A stretch of DNA of 64,000 bases, taken from the NCBI RefSeq assembly GCF_009827655.1, contig NZ_WTYV01000002.1, forward strand, positions 496,657 to 560,656. Reading direction: 5' to 3'. Below the pieces are notes generated by a model. It searched no databases and was not told the origin of the DNA. It saw only the letters and a program-made list of their open reading frames with translations. This stretch comes from Alteraurantiacibacter buctensis (GTDB taxonomy: Bacteria; Pseudomonadota; Alphaproteobacteria; Sphingomonadales; Sphingomonadaceae). Below are positions 54,685 through 64,000 of this stretch, in pieces. A program made the position numbers and the translations under genes. Numbering within the stretch: the stretch's first letter is position 1; every line of letters begins with the position of its first letter.

Positions 54685-57492
54685 TCAGGCCTTCGCGGCA
54701 GGGGTAAGGCCCAGCGCATCGGCGACAAGCGCGTTCTGCTGGGCAAGGTGGGTCTTGGCAAAGCCGGTGGCGGGCGATGCGCTGGCATTGCGCCCGGCAT
54801 AGCGCGGGCGCATGCCGGCATGGCCGGCGGCGGTCAGGGCTTGCTCGATGCGGCTCTCGACGAAGAACCAGGCGCCGTTGTTCTTCGGCTCCTCCTGGCA
54901 CCAGATCACGTCCTTGAGGCCGGTCATCTTCTGCAGGCGCGCGGCCAGCGGCTCACCCGGGAAGGGATAGAGCTGTTCCAGCCGGACCACGGAGACGTTC
55001 TCCAGCCCCTCGGCATCGCGCTTTTCCATCAGGTCATAGGCGACCTTGCCGCTGCACAGCACCAGCCGCTCCACCTTGGCATCGGCGATCTCGGTTTTGT
55101 CCGAGAGGATCCGCATGAAGTGGCTGTCAACCTGGAAGCGGGCCGCATCGCTTTTGGCCATCGGATGGCGCAGCAGGCTCTTGGGCGTCATGATGACCAG
55201 CGGCTTGCGGAACGGGCGCAGCATCTGCCGGCGCAGCACGTGGAAATAGTTGGCCGGGCTGGTGATGTTGCACACCTGGATGTTGTCATCGGCACACAGT
55301 TGCAGGAACCGTTCGAGGCGCGCTGACGAGTGTTCCGGCCCCTGGCCCTCGAAGCCGTGCGGCAGCAGCATCACCAAGCCGTTGGCGCGCAGCCACTTGG
55401 CTTCGCCGCTGGCGATGAACTGGTCAATCATGATCTGCGCGCCGTTGGCAAAGTCGCCGAACTGCGCCTCCCACATCACCAGCGTCTTGGGATCGGCCCC
55501 GGCAAAACCGTATTCGAAACCCAGCACGCCGAATTCGCTGAGGACGCTGTCATACACCTCGAACTTGCCGTGGGGCAGGGTGGTGAGGGGGATGTACTTG
55601 TGCTCGTCCTTCTGGTCGACCCAGATGGCGTGGCGCTGGCTGAAGGTGCCGCGCCCGCTATCCTGCCCGGACAGGCGCACGCCGAAGCCTTCGGAAACAA
55701 GGCTGCCGAAAGCGAGTGCTTCCGCCGTGGCCCAGTCGAAGCCCGTGCCGCTGGCGAACATCTCGCGCTTGGCATCGAGCACGCGGGCCAAGGTCTTGTG
55801 GACGGTGAGGCCTTCGGGGATGGTGGTCAGCGTGCGGCCCAGGCTTTCGAACAGCTTGGGGCTGATCGCGGTATCCACGTTGCGGCGCGCGGTTTCCGGA
55901 TCCGCCGGCTTGTGCAGGCCGGACCAGCGGCCGCCGAACCAGTCGGCCTCGTTGGCCTTGTAGCCCTTGCCCGCCTCGAACTCCTGCTCCAGCAGGGCAT
56001 TGAAATCATAGCGCATGTGATCGGCATCGTCGGGGCTGATCACGCCTTCCGCCGCCAGGCGCTTGGCATAGACCTCGCTCACCCGGTCGTGCGCGCGGAT
56101 GCGCTCGTACATCAGCGGCTGGGTGAAGCCCGGCTCGTCGCCCTCGTTGTGGCCGAAGCGGCGATAGCACCACATGTCGATCACGATGTCGCGCTTGAAG
56201 GTCTGGCGGTATTCGATGGCCAGCTTGCAGGCGAAGGTCACGGCTTCCGGGTTGTCGCCGTTGACGTGCAGGATCGGGGCCTGCACGCCCTTGGCCACAT
56301 CGCTGGGATAGGGGGACGATCTGGCGAACTGCGGGCTAGTAGTGAAACCGATCTGGTTATTGATCACGAAGTGCAGGCAGCCACCGGTGTTGTAGCCGCG
56401 CACGCCGGACAGGCCCAGGCACTCCCACACCACGCCTTGCCCCGCAAAGGCGGCATCGCCGTGGAGGAGGACCGGCAGCACCTTCTCGTGCTTGGACAGA
56501 TCATCGTGGATCGCCTGTTGCGCGCGCACCTTTCCCAGCACCACGGGGTTGACCGCTTCCAGGTGGCTGGGGTTGGGGACCAGGCTCATGTGCACCTTGA
56601 TGCCGTCAAACTCGCGATCGGTGCTGGTGCCCAGGTGGTACTTCACGTCACCCGATCCGCCCACGTCATCCGGGTTGGCGCTGCCGCCGGAGAATTCGTG
56701 GAAGATCACGCGGTAGGGCTTGGCCATCACGTTGGCCAGCACGTTCAGGCGGCCGCGGTGGGCCATGCCGTACACGATCTCGCGCACGCCCATGGCGCCG
56801 CCATACTTGATCACCGCTTCCAGAGCGGGGATCATGGACTCGCCGCCATCCAGGCCGAAACGCTTGGTGCCGACGTACTTCTTGCCCAGGAACTTCTCGT
56901 ATTCCTCGCCGCGGATCACCGCGCCCAGGATGGCCTTCTTGCCCTCGTTGGTGAACTGGATCACCTTGTCCGGGCCCTCGATCCGCTCCTGCAGGAAGCG
57001 GCGCTCCTCCACGTCGGCGATGTGCATGTATTCGCAGCCGACATGGCCGCAATAGTTCTTGCGCAGCGTCTCCACCAGTTCGCGCACAGTGGCCCATTCG
57101 AAGCCCAGCGTGCCGCCAAGGTAGACCTTCTGGTCCAGCGCAGCGCCGGAAAAACCGTGGTATTCGGGCGTCAGGTCGGCGGGGATGTCCTGCTTGGTCA
57201 GGCCCAGCGGGTCCAGGTTGGCCGCCAGGTGGCCACGCACGCGATAGGTGCGCACCAGCATCATCGCCCGGATTGAGGCATCGGCGGCCTGGGTGATCGC
57301 CGCCGGGTCCATCGCCTGGCCAGCCTTGGCGGCAGCCTTTTCCACCGCGATGCGCATGGCCGTGGGGTCCATCGCCCCCGAAAGGTCGGCCCCGTCGGTC
57401 AGCGGCCAGCGCGGATTGGCCCACGAAGGACCGGGCTGGGGGCCATCCTGGCCGTCCAGCTCGGGGAGGAAATTGTGCGCGTCGTTACCCAT
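54685..57492 (-). CDS. sucA: 2-Oxoglutarate dehydrogenase E1 component
   Basis: 935 residues. Contains the ThDP-binding fold with GMAHRGRLNVLANVM, HGDAAFAGQGVVWE, and the second half with KYIPLTTLPHGKFEVYDSVL. It decarboxylates 2-oxoglutarate and passes the succinyl group to SucB. Twelve bases separate it from sucB. Confidence 0.97.
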   Translation of the reverse strand: MGNDAHNFLPELDGQDGPQPGPSWANPRWPLTDGADLSGAMDPTAMRIAVEKAAAKAGQAMDPAAITQAADASIRAMMLVRTYRVRGHLAANLDPLGLTKQDIPADLTPEYHGFSGAALDQKVYLGGTLGFEWATVRELVETLRKNYCGHVGCEYMHIADVEERRFLQERIEGPDKVIQFTNEGKKAILGAVIRGEEYEKFLGKKYVGTKRFGLDGGESMIPALEAVIKYGGAMGVREIVYGMAHRGRLNVLANVMAKPYRVIFHEFSGGSANPDDVGGSGDVKYHLGTSTDREFDGIKVHMSLVPNPSHLEAVNPVVLGKVRAQQAIHDDLSKHEKVLPVLLHGDAAFAGQGVVWECLGLSGVRGYNTGGCLHFVINNQIGFTTSPQFARSSPYPSDVAKGVQAPILHVNGDNPEAVTFACKLAIEYRQTFKRDIVIDMWCYRRFGHNEGDEPGFTQPLMYERIRAHDRVSEVYAKRLAAEGVISPDDADHMRYDFNALLEQEFEAGKGYKANEADWFGGRWSGLHKPADPETARRNVDTAISPKLFESLGRTLTTIPEGLTVHKTLARVLDAKREMFASGTGFDWATAEALAFGSLVSEGFGVRLSGQDSGRGTFSQRHAIWVDQKDEHKYIPLTTLPHGKFEVYDSVLSEFGVLGFEYGFAGADPKTLVMWEAQFGDFANGAQIMIDQFIASGEAKWLRANGLVMLLPHGFEGQGPEHSSARLERFLQLCADDNIQVCNITSPANYFHVLRRQMLRPFRKPLVIMTPKSLLRHPMAKSDAARFQVDSHFMRILSDKTEIADAKVERLVLCSGKVAYDLMEKRDAEGLENVSVVRLEQLYPFPGEPLAARLQKMTGLKDVIWCQEEPKNNGAWFFVESRIEQALTAAGHAGMRPRYAGRNASASPATGFAKTHLAQQNALVADALGLTPAAKA

Positions 57493-57515
57493 GGCGGCTA
57501 ATCCCGTGTGCGGTT

Positions 57516-58406
57516 TCAGGCGAGCTCTTTGAGCAGCGCGTCGAGCGTTTCACCCAGCAGGCTGGGCGAGGGGGAAACGCGGATGCCCGCAGCTTCCATC
57601 GCCGCGATCTTGTCGTCCGCGCCGCCCTGGCCGCCCGAAACGATCGCGCCCGCGTGGCCCATGCGGCGGCCCGGAGGAGCCGTGCGGCCGGCGATGAAGC
57701 CCACCATCGGCTTCTTGCGGCCCTTGGCGGCTTCCTGCTTCAGGAACTCGGCCGCCTCTTCCTCGGCAGACCCGCCGATTTCACCGATCATGATGATGCT
57801 CTCGGTTTCCGGATCGTCCAGGAACAGGTCCAGCACGTCGATGAAGTTGGTGCCGTTCACCGGATCGCCGCCGATGCCGACCGCGGTGGTCTGGCCCAGG
57901 CCGATCTGGGTGGTCTGGAACACGGCTTCATAGGTGAGGGTGCCCGACCGGCTGACCACGCCCACGCTGCCCTTCTTGAAGATCTTGCCCGGCATGATGC
58001 CGATCTTGCACTCGTCCGGCGTGAGCACGCCAGGGCAGTTGGGGCCGATCAGGCGGCTCTTGGTGCCGGAAAGCGCGCGCTTCACCTTGACCATGTCCAT
58101 CACCGGAATGCCCTCGGTGATCGCCACGATCAGTTCCACCTCGGCCTCGATGGCTTCCAGGATCGAGTCCGCAGCGAAGGGCGGCGGCACGTAGATCACC
58201 GATGCGGTGGCCCCGGTAGCTTCCTTCGCCTCGCGCACGGTGTTGAACACCGGCAGGCCGATGTGGGTGGAGCCACCCTTGCCAGGAGTCACGCCGGCGA
58301 CCATCTGCGTGCCATAGGCGAGCGCCTGCTCGGTATGGAAAGTGCCGGTTTCACCGGTCATGCCTTGCGTGATGACCTTGGTGTTCTTGTTGACGAGGAT
58401 GGACAT
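57516..58406 (-). CDS. sucD: Succinyl-CoA synthetase alpha subunit
   Basis: 296 residues. CoA-binding start ([20 protein letters not shown]), [17 protein letters not shown], and the phospho-histidine H251 in [11 protein letters not shown]. It works with SucC (beta). In many alphaproteobacteria sucC lies between mdh and sucD; here mdh is adjacent and sucC is not in the window. Confidence 0.96.
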   Translation of the reverse strand: MSILVNKNTKVITQGMTGETGTFHTEQALAYGTQMVAGVTPGKGGSTHIGLPVFNTVREAKEATGATASVIYVPPPFAADSILEAIEAEVELIVAITEGIPVMDMVKVKRALSGTKSRLIGPNCPGVLTPDECKIGIMPGKIFKKGSVGVVSRSGTLTYEAVFQTTQIGLGQTTAVGIGGDPVNGTNFIDVLDLFLDDPETESIIMIGEIGGSAEEEAAEFLKQEAAKGRKKPMVGFIAGRTAPPGRRMGHAGAIVSGGQGGADDKIAAMEAAGIRVSPSPSLLGETLDALLKELA

Positions 58407-58426
58407 TCAAATCTTCCCTTGGGAGT

Positions 58427-58500
58427 GAGTCCCTGCGAAGGCCGGGACCTCAGGCAATGCAGCGATAGGCCGCAGGAGATCCCGGCCTGCGCCGGGACTC
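58427..58500. repeat. Imperfect 21-bp inverted repeat between sucD and mdh
   Basis: The arm at 58427-58447 (GAGTCCCTGCGAAGGCCGGG plus A) pairs with 58480-58500 with two mismatches. It matches the CCGGCCTTCGCCGGGA-type palindrome common in intergenic regions of sphingomonads. It may stabilise mRNA ends or lower read-through between mdh and sucD. Confidence 0.7.
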
Positions 58501-58506
58501 ACGAAT

Positions 58507-59736
<1,230 letters not shown>

Positions 59737-61593
59737 TCAGCCCACAAGCCGCAGGTTGGCTCCCTCGCGCTCGTCCTGCAGCAGGCGCAGCGCCAGGTGG
59801 GCGGGGACCGCGCGGCTGAAGTGGTAACCCTGGCCCAGCGTGCACCCGGCGCGGCGCACGGTTTCCACCTGCTCGGCGGTTTCCAGGCCCTCGGCCACGA
59901 TCTCCATCTCCAGCGTTGCCCCCATCTCGGCCACGGCGCGGATGATAGCATCGCTCTTGCGGCCGGTGTTGGGGCCGGAGACGAAGCTGCGATCCACCTT
60001 GATCGTGCGGAACGGGTACTTGTTGATGTAGTGCAGCGAAGAATAGCCGGTGCCGAAGTCGTCGAGCGCGAAGCGCACGCCTTCGACTGCCAGCATGTCC
60101 ATGAACTGCGCGGTGGCGGCGTTGTCGGCCACGAACAGGTTCTCGGTCACTTCCAGTTCCAGCCGCCGCGCGGGCAGGCCGGCGTCACGCAGCGCCGCCA
60201 GGATGCCCAGCGCCGCGCCGGGGGCGTGGATCTGCACCGGCGAGAGGTTGACCGCCAGGGTCACGTCTTCGGGCCAGTTGACCGCTGTGCGCGCCGCCAT
60301 GCGGGTGATCCAGTTGCCCAGGGTGATGATCAGGCCGGTATCCTCGGCCACGGGGATGAAATCCTGCGGGGGAATCTCGCCCCGTTCCGGGTGGAACCAG
60401 CGGACCAGCGCCTCGAACGCGCGGATGCGGCCGGTCTTGAGGTCCACGATCGGCTGGAAATAGATCGACAGTTCGTCACGCTGGATCGCCCCGCGCAGTT
60501 CCGCCTCGATCTCCTTGCGGCGTACCAGGTTGCGCGTCATCGCGTGGTTGAAGAAGCACACCTGGTGCTGCCCGGCGGCCTTGGCATAGTAGAGCGCCAG
60601 CCCGGCGTGCTGCATCAGGTGTTCCAGGTCCGGCTGGTCGGGGTCGAGCAGGGCAACCCCCAGCGAGGCACCGCTTTCGATCCGCTGGCCGCTGACCCGC
60701 ATCGGTGCGGCCAGTTCGGCGCTGAGCGCGCCCGCCAGGATTTCGGCCTCGATGCGGGTGGCCAGCGGGACGGCCAGCAGGAACTCGTCGCTGCCGAAGC
60801 GGGCCAGCACGGCATCGTCCGGCGCGCGGATCACCAGCCGGTCGGCCACCAAGCGCAGCACCTCGTCGCCCACGTGGTGACCCAGCATGTCGTTCACTTC
60901 CTTGAAGCGACGCAGGTCGATCCAGAACAGCGCGACCTGCTGGCCAGAGGCGCGGCTGGCAATCAGGGCCTGGCTCGCCTCGGTAAAGCCGGTCCGGTTG
61001 TTGAGGCCGGTGACACCGTCAGTCAGCGACTGGACGCGCATGGCGTGGGCCAGCCGCTCGCTCTCCGCCGCCAGCCGGACCTGCCGCCCCAGGGCGGTAA
61101 ACATGGCCATGGTGACGAATGTCAGCGCAACGCTCATGCACGGCAGGATCAGGCCCAGCGCCACCAGCGGCGGGCTGCCTTCGATGAAGCAGGCCACCGT
61201 CAAGGGGGTGAAGGTCAGCAGCATCTGCCCGATCACCACCGGAGGGCGCGCGGCATTGCCCACGGCGATGCCCGCGCCGACGGTCATGGCGTAGCCCACC
61301 ACCAGCACTGTCAGACTGTCCGGCGTGCCAGTCAGCACGGCCAGCGTGGCACACAGGCCAACAAGGCCGGCGAAGATCAGCGATGTTGCCGGGAAAATCT
61401 GCCGCAGCACCTGGGCCGTGCGGCCTTCGGTGCCAAGATGGGCCAGCGCCAGGAACACGCGCAGCGCGGTAATCAGCGCCAGCGTCCCGCCGGCGGCGCG
61501 GAGATGGTCGTTATTCGTGCTGGCAATGATCGCCTGCGCCACCAGCAGCGCACACAGGCAGTTGATCAACAGGCCGGTGGGCCGGTTGTGCAT
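59737..61593 (-). CDS. Membrane GGDEF-EAL protein with degenerate GGDEF motif
   Basis: 618 residues from ATG 61593. Five or six N-terminal helices (about 5-175) precede a GGDEF domain with RFGSDEF at the signature, and an EAL domain with FEALVRW, EVTENLF, DDFGTGYSSLHY, KVDRSFV and VAEGLETAEQ, all catalytic residues present. It is therefore likely an active c-di-GMP phosphodiesterase with a doubtful cyclase. The frame stays open and coding-like for 28 codons upstream with no ATG, GTG or TTG; an ATC with a good SD at 61677 or CTG 61668 might be the true start. Confidence 0.85.
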   Translation of the reverse strand: MHNRPTGLLINCLCALLVAQAIIASTNNDHLRAAGGTLALITALRVFLALAHLGTEGRTAQVLRQIFPATSLIFAGLVGLCATLAVLTGTPDSLTVLVVGYAMTVGAGIAVGNAARPPVVIGQMLLTFTPLTVACFIEGSPPLVALGLILPCMSVALTFVTMAMFTALGRQVRLAAESERLAHAMRVQSLTDGVTGLNNRTGFTEASQALIASRASGQQVALFWIDLRRFKEVNDMLGHHVGDEVLRLVADRLVIRAPDDAVLARFGSDEFLLAVPLATRIEAEILAGALSAELAAPMRVSGQRIESGASLGVALLDPDQPDLEHLMQHAGLALYYAKAAGQHQVCFFNHAMTRNLVRRKEIEAELRGAIQRDELSIYFQPIVDLKTGRIRAFEALVRWFHPERGEIPPQDFIPVAEDTGLIITLGNWITRMAARTAVNWPEDVTLAVNLSPVQIHAPGAALGILAALRDAGLPARRLELEVTENLFVADNAATAQFMDMLAVEGVRFALDDFGTGYSSLHYINKYPFRTIKVDRSFVSGPNTGRKSDAIIRAVAEMGATLEMEIVAEGLETAEQVETVRRAGCTLGQGYHFSRAVPAHLALRLLQDEREGANLRLVG

Positions 61594-61767
61594 CGAGCGC
61601 GCCAGCTCCGCGCGGACGCGCAGCTCCTGCCGTTCAAAGCCGAACAGGTCGGCGAGGATGTTCTCCAGGTTTTTGATCGGACCTGCTCCGTTGCGACGGT
61701 GGAGCTTTAGGCAGGGCTTTGAAATTTTTGGTTAAGCCCGACGATACAGCGTTCTACCTAGCGGGCC

Positions 61768-62079
61768 CTACAACCCGTTGGCGGCATCCTTCTCGATCCG
61801 CGCGGCCAGCCGCCGGTCCAGCGTGCGACAGATGTCGAGCCACCAGGCGTGGCCGTCCGCGTCACCCGCCACCCGCGCGGCGCAGGCCAGTTCGGCGGCG
61901 ATTCGCGGAGCGGCCAGGCCATGCAGGGCAAAGTGGCCCAGCGCCGCATGCAGCACGGCCGAGCGGATCTGGTGCAGCGTGTTGTCGTTGGCGGCCTGGC
62001 GGCGGGCCAGCGCGCGCACCTGCAGCGGGCGCATGCGCGGGCCGGGGGTGCGGGTGGCAGCGGCAAAGCGGATCGACAT
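61768..62079 (-). CDS. Small hypothetical protein, 103 residues
   Basis: 103 codons from ATG 62079. A basic N-terminus (RTPGPRMRPLQVRALARRQ) followed by NDNTLHQIRSAVLHAALGHF and an alpha-helical remainder ending EKDAANGL. It has GC and codon use like its neighbours. I recognise no domain; small basic-plus-helical proteins of this kind recur in sphingomonads, from memory. Confidence 0.6.
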   Translation of the reverse strand: MSIRFAAATRTPGPRMRPLQVRALARRQAANDNTLHQIRSAVLHAALGHFALHGLAAPRIAAELACAARVAGDADGHAWWLDICRTLDRRLAARIEKDAANGL

Positions 62080-62209
62080 GGGGGTAAAGGCTCCTGCGGC
62101 TGCCGGGGCGATGCCACCACGGCACCGCTGGGCCGTGCTCTAGCTGGCCCACGCTAAGCAGGAGTTTGGCAAAATGGTTTCCAGAACCTTTGCTGCCGCT
62201 TGGCGCAGG

Positions 62210-63286
62210 CTAGGGCTGCGCCAGCCAGGTTCCGCTGCTCTCGTATTCCTTGCGCACCTGGCCCGATTGCGGGAACAGCTGGGTCTGCGGTGCCGCGCTG
62301 GTGGCGGGAACCGGAGCGGGGGGCGTAAGGGCCGCACCGTCGCCGCTTCCGCCCGCAGTGCCGGCCACGATCACCGGCAGTGGCACGGCGGGCACGCCCA
62401 GTTCGCCCGCCAGCGGCATGACCGCGCCCGAGGTGCTCCGCACCGGCAGCGGCTCCACCCCGGCATAGGCGGCGGTGAAGGCGCTGGCCCGTCCCGCCAT
62501 GCCGCCGAAGCGGTAGAAGCGGTGCGCGCCGATGGTGCCCACCGGAGTCAGGCTGGGGGCCCAGTAGGGATAGATCGCGGTGGTGTGATAGTGCGTGGCC
62601 AGTCCCACTGGCGCGAACACGAAGCCGCCCAGCGCGGCGCTGGCCACGCGGCGCGCCTTGTTCCACGCCGCCACGGACGGGCGGCGGGCCAGCGACCCAT
62701 CGCAAGTGAAGCTGAACTGGCAGCCGGTGCTGCGCTGCGATCCCTGGAAGACCACGCCGCACACCGTGTTGGGATAGCTGGGGTGGCGCACGCGGTTCAT
62801 CACCACCTGGGCCACGGCCTGCTGGCCTTCCAGGCTTTCGCTGGCGGCCTCGTAATAGATGGCCATGGTCAGGCATTCCTCGGCCCGCAGCTTGTCGGTG
62901 AAGCTGCCGCCCATGGAGAAGGCGCGGGCAGCGGGGCCGCGTTGCGGCAGGGCGGGGGTGGTCAGCGAAGCCTCGTCCACCGCAGGGGTAAGGGCAGCGG
63001 CTTCCTCGCCGCTGGCCAGGGCCACGGCCGGCGCACCATCGGCGGGGCGCCAGGCGGCGAACTCGGGATCGAGCGGCTGGATCGCGGGTGCGGCGGTTGC
63101 AATGGTGGCGGGCTTTTCCGCAACATCGCCCACGCCGGGGGCGGCCATGGCGGGCACGGCCACGGCCAGCGCCAGCACGCCGATCCGGCGGCGCAGCAGG
63201 CGGCGGCTGGCCGGCCGGGTCAGGCCGTGGCTGCGGGCGCGCCGCGTCACCCGGGCGGAAAAGTCCCCCGGTTGCAGCTCGTCCAT
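62210..63286 (-). CDS. Cell wall hydrolase, SleB/Hydrolase_2 type
   Basis: 358 residues from ATG 63286; a TTG at 63334 would add 16. One N-terminal membrane segment (RRIGVLALAVAVPAMAA) then a Pro/Ala-rich linker. The catalytic region has ECLTMAIYYEAASE with the key glutamate, VAQVVMNRVRHPSYPNTVCG, and GCQFSFTCDG. SleB-type enzymes cut the glycan strands of peptidoglycan; this would act in the periplasm during growth or division. Confidence 0.88.
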   Translation of the reverse strand: MDELQPGDFSARVTRRARSHGLTRPASRRLLRRRIGVLALAVAVPAMAAPGVGDVAEKPATIATAAPAIQPLDPEFAAWRPADGAPAVALASGEEAAALTPAVDEASLTTPALPQRGPAARAFSMGGSFTDKLRAEECLTMAIYYEAASESLEGQQAVAQVVMNRVRHPSYPNTVCGVVFQGSQRSTGCQFSFTCDGSLARRPSVAAWNKARRVASAALGGFVFAPVGLATHYHTTAIYPYWAPSLTPVGTIGAHRFYRFGGMAGRASAFTAAYAGVEPLPVRSTSGAVMPLAGELGVPAVPLPVIVAGTAGGSGDGAALTPPAPVPATSAAPQTQLFPQSGQVRKEYESSGTWLAQP

Positions 63287-63450
63287 GTCATGCCAGTAGG
63301 CCAGCGTTCGATTCCCGCGTGCGACACCGGGCAATTCCGATGCGCCACAGGCGCCTAGCGCGAATTCCTTACCGATTCCGCACCAGCTAACGCCACGTCC
63401 CGTAACGGGACGGTGCGGGCCGGGGGGTTAACGCCCCGGCCCGTCCGCAA

Positions 63451-64000
63451 TCAGTCCATCAGGCCGCGCGCGCGCAGCATCGGCTCCGCCCGCGGATCGT
63501 GGCCGGTGAAGTCACGATACATCTGCTCGTAGCTCTTCGAATGGCCCTGGCCCAGGAAGGTGGCGCGGATCCGGTCACCCATGGCCCGCGTCATGCCGCC
63601 GTTTGCCTCCACATAGGTGTAGGCATCGTGGTGAAGCATCTCGGTCCACTGGTAGGCATGGTAGCCCGACGAATAGCCGTTGGAGACGATGTGCCGGAAG
63701 TAGGGCGTACGATAGCGCGGCGGCACCAGCGCGGTGTTGAGGCCGGTGCGCGCCAGCGAGGCGTTCTCGAAAGCCACCACGTCAGCGGGGATCTGGCCCG
63801 GTTGCAGGCGGTGCCAGTCAAGGTCCACCAGCGAGGCCGAGATCAGCTCGCCAAAGGCATAGCCCTGATCGAACTTGCTGGCGCGCTCGATCGCCTCGAT
63901 CAGCTCGGCGGGGATCGTCTCGCCGGTCTGGTAGTGCTTGGCATAGTTGTTCAGCACGGCCGGGATGGTGGCGAAGTTCTCGTGAAACTGGCTGGGGAAT
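63451..64000 (-). CDS. M3-family peptidyl-dipeptidase, C-terminal part (cut by window edge)
   Basis: The visible 182 codons contain SQFHENFATIPAVLNNYAKH, GYHAYQWTEMLHHDAYTY and the C-terminal DFTGHDPRAEPMLRARGLMD, typical of Dcp/oligopeptidase A-type zinc peptidases. The HExxH zinc motif lies upstream, outside the window. It probably cleaves dipeptides from short peptides in the cytoplasm or, if a signal exists, the periplasm. Confidence 0.88.
   Translation of the reverse strand, partial: FPSQFHENFATIPAVLNNYAKHYQTGETIPAELIEAIERASKFDQGYAFGELISASLVDLDWHRLQPGQIPADVVAFENASLARTGLNTALVPPRYRTPYFRHIVSNGYSSGYHAYQWTEMLHHDAYTYVEANGGMTRAMGDRIRATFLGQGHSKSYEQMYRDFTGHDPRAEPMLRARGLMD

Noticed and set aside
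59797-61710. 637-codon plus-strand open frame opposite the GGDEF-EAL gene
   Set aside because: Translation is of the His/Arg/Gln/Gly shadow type; the minus strand has full EAL motifs.

Overview
The window is GC-rich chromosomal DNA from an alphaproteobacterium. Protein sequences (EF-Tu, ribosomal proteins, a HWE-type kinase), the gene order mdh-sucD-sucA-sucB-lpd and many small secreted proteins of sphingomonad type suggest Sphingomonadales, most likely Erythrobacteraceae. This placement comes from recognising the sequences, not from a search. I see no rRNA, tRNA, CRISPR array, integrase or transposase.

Layout. (1) 1-12.4 kb is mixed housekeeping: partial ilvE, two lipoprotein paralogues, a TlyA-type rRNA methyltransferase, TspO, UbiK-like, recO-leuB, a GT2-GtrA glycosyltransferase facing a GT39 membrane glycosyltransferase, metZ, a HWE histidine kinase and apaG. 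(2) 12.4-20.6 kb encodes exported proteins: an M14 peptidase with a divergent LysR regulator, a protein with three acidic repeats, a Tat substrate and a secreted hypothetical. (3) 20.6-24.9 kb is the accessory segment: a helix-turn-helix gene, a winged-helix regulator behind a 24-codon ORF, a 137-bp direct duplication that copies the start of the helix-turn-helix gene, and a low-GC gene of 668 codons combining a GHKL (Bergerat) ATPase with a C-terminal PD-(D/E)XK-type nuclease. That gene is the best candidate for an undescribed, probably defensive, function. (4) 25.0-44.8 kb is one long translation superoperon: rpsL-rpsG-fusA-tuf, then rpsJ through secY-adk, then rpsM-rpsK-rpoA-rplQ. No rpmJ follows secY. 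(5) 44.9-50.4 kb has an S9A peptidase, two tandem glycine/arginine-rich exported paralogues, a TRIC-type channel, a PepSY protein and a VOC protein. (6) 50.4-59.5 kb is the 2-oxoglutarate dehydrogenase/TCA cluster on the minus strand (mdh, sucD, sucA, sucB, methyltransferase, lpd), ending in a membrane protein that looks like a reduced SEDS (FtsW/RodA-like) protein. (7) 59.7-64 kb has a GGDEF-EAL protein, a small conserved protein, a SleB-type wall hydrolase and the C-terminal part of an M3 peptidase.

Structure beyond genes. A dispersed intergenic repeat occurs at least four times (917-1157 as an inverted pair, about 4097-4195, 20651-20767). A 117-bp element with 13-bp terminal inverted repeats follows apaG. 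At least eight gaps inside the ribosomal superoperon carry perfect GC-rich hairpins without a T-tract. The rpsJ unit has a clear promoter and an attenuator-like terminator, and the rpsM promoter carries a 13-bp palindrome in its spacer. EF-Tu has an unusually short switch I segment.
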